NCBI GenBank assembly: GCA_003132825.1
Contig: PKYX01000146.1
Span: 8,835-15,217, forward strand
DNA length: 6,383 nucleotides
Origin: Acidobacteriaceae bacterium
GTDB lineage: Bacteria; Acidobacteriota; Terriglobia; Terriglobales; Acidobacteriaceae
Direction of reading: 5' to 3'
Part shown: piece after piece, positions 6,283-6,383 of the stretch
Layout: every line of letters begins with the position of its first letter
Position numbering within the stretch: the first letter of the stretch is position 1
Notes under the pieces: generated by a model
Told to the model about the DNA's origin: nothing
Database searches by the model: none
The model's input: the letters and a program-made list of their open reading frames with translations, nothing else
Made by a program: the position numbers and the translations under genes

Positions 6283-6383
6283 CTACTTGGCGTGCGAGGT
6301 CACCCGCAAGTAACAGAGGTACTTGAAGGATGCGGCGGCCAGGGCCCGGCCGGAAACCGTGGGAAGCGCTGCGGCAGGGACAG
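6283..6383 (-). CDS. Possible C-terminal end of an unidentified gene (cut by window edge)
   Basis: A minus-strand frame enters from the right edge and stops at TAG (6283-6285), giving 32 residues that include LPTVSGRALAAASFKYLCYL and end in RVTSHAK. Third codon positions are strongly G/C, as in the confirmed genes here, and the residues look like ordinary protein rather than Arg/Pro-rich shadow. If real, it is the gene upstream of the sulfatase-like gene, about 52 bases from that gene's ATG and on the same strand. It is too short to assign a family. A plus-strand frame over the same bases (ending ACEVTRK-stop at 6313) is also readable, so the call is uncertain. Confidence 0.35.
   Translation of the reverse strand, partial: VPAAALPTVSGRALAAASFKYLCYLRVTSHAK

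Noticed and set aside
6280..6309. TTGCGG / TAGATT (18-base spacer, minus strand) as a promoter for the sulfatase-like gene
   Set aside because: Only three of six and four of six matches to consensus. A pair this weak is expected by chance, and the -35 would lie inside a possible coding end.

Overview
The window carries a run of genes that all read from the minus strand. In transcription order (right to left) they are: the last 33 codons of a possible unidentified gene (6283-6383); a large membrane-anchored protein of the alkaline phosphatase/sulfatase superfamily (3690-6230); two tandem MacB/FtsX-type ABC transporter permeases (2119-3369 and 876-2117); and the N-terminal part of a secreted YVTN-type beta-propeller protein that runs off the left edge (1-504). 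No rRNA, tRNA, CRISPR array, integrase or transposase gene was seen. The long plus-strand reading frames are antisense shadows of the minus-strand genes.

Organism: GC is moderately high (roughly 58-60% by eye). Stand-alone MacB-like permeases, YVTN propeller proteins and multi-TM sulfatase-fold proteins together suggest an acidobacterium. This is inferred from protein style, not from a marker gene. The secreted propeller and the permeases with large periplasmic domains fit a Gram-negative envelope.

How the genes relate: the two permeases are almost certainly co-translated. One base separates them, and the second gene's Shine-Dalgarno sequence is made from the first gene's last codons. They are diverged paralogues and probably form a heterodimer, but no ATPase (Walker A/B) and no HlyD/MacA-type adaptor is present here, so the ATPase must come from elsewhere. 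The sulfatase-like gene is separated from the permeases by about 320 bp of non-coding DNA with short direct and inverted repeats. About 370 bp separates the second permease from the propeller gene, which has its own good ribosome binding site and a plausible -10 box. These gaps suggest three transcription units rather than one operon.

Most interesting points: the sulfatase-fold protein has threonine, not cysteine or serine, at the nucleophile position and 11 predicted membrane segments, so it may be an envelope phosphotransferase or phosphatase rather than a sulfatase. The permease pair lacks its ATPase. Two intergenic stretches (3561-3689 and 6245-6270) look like candidate dispersed repeats. 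I found no convincing wholly new system in this window.
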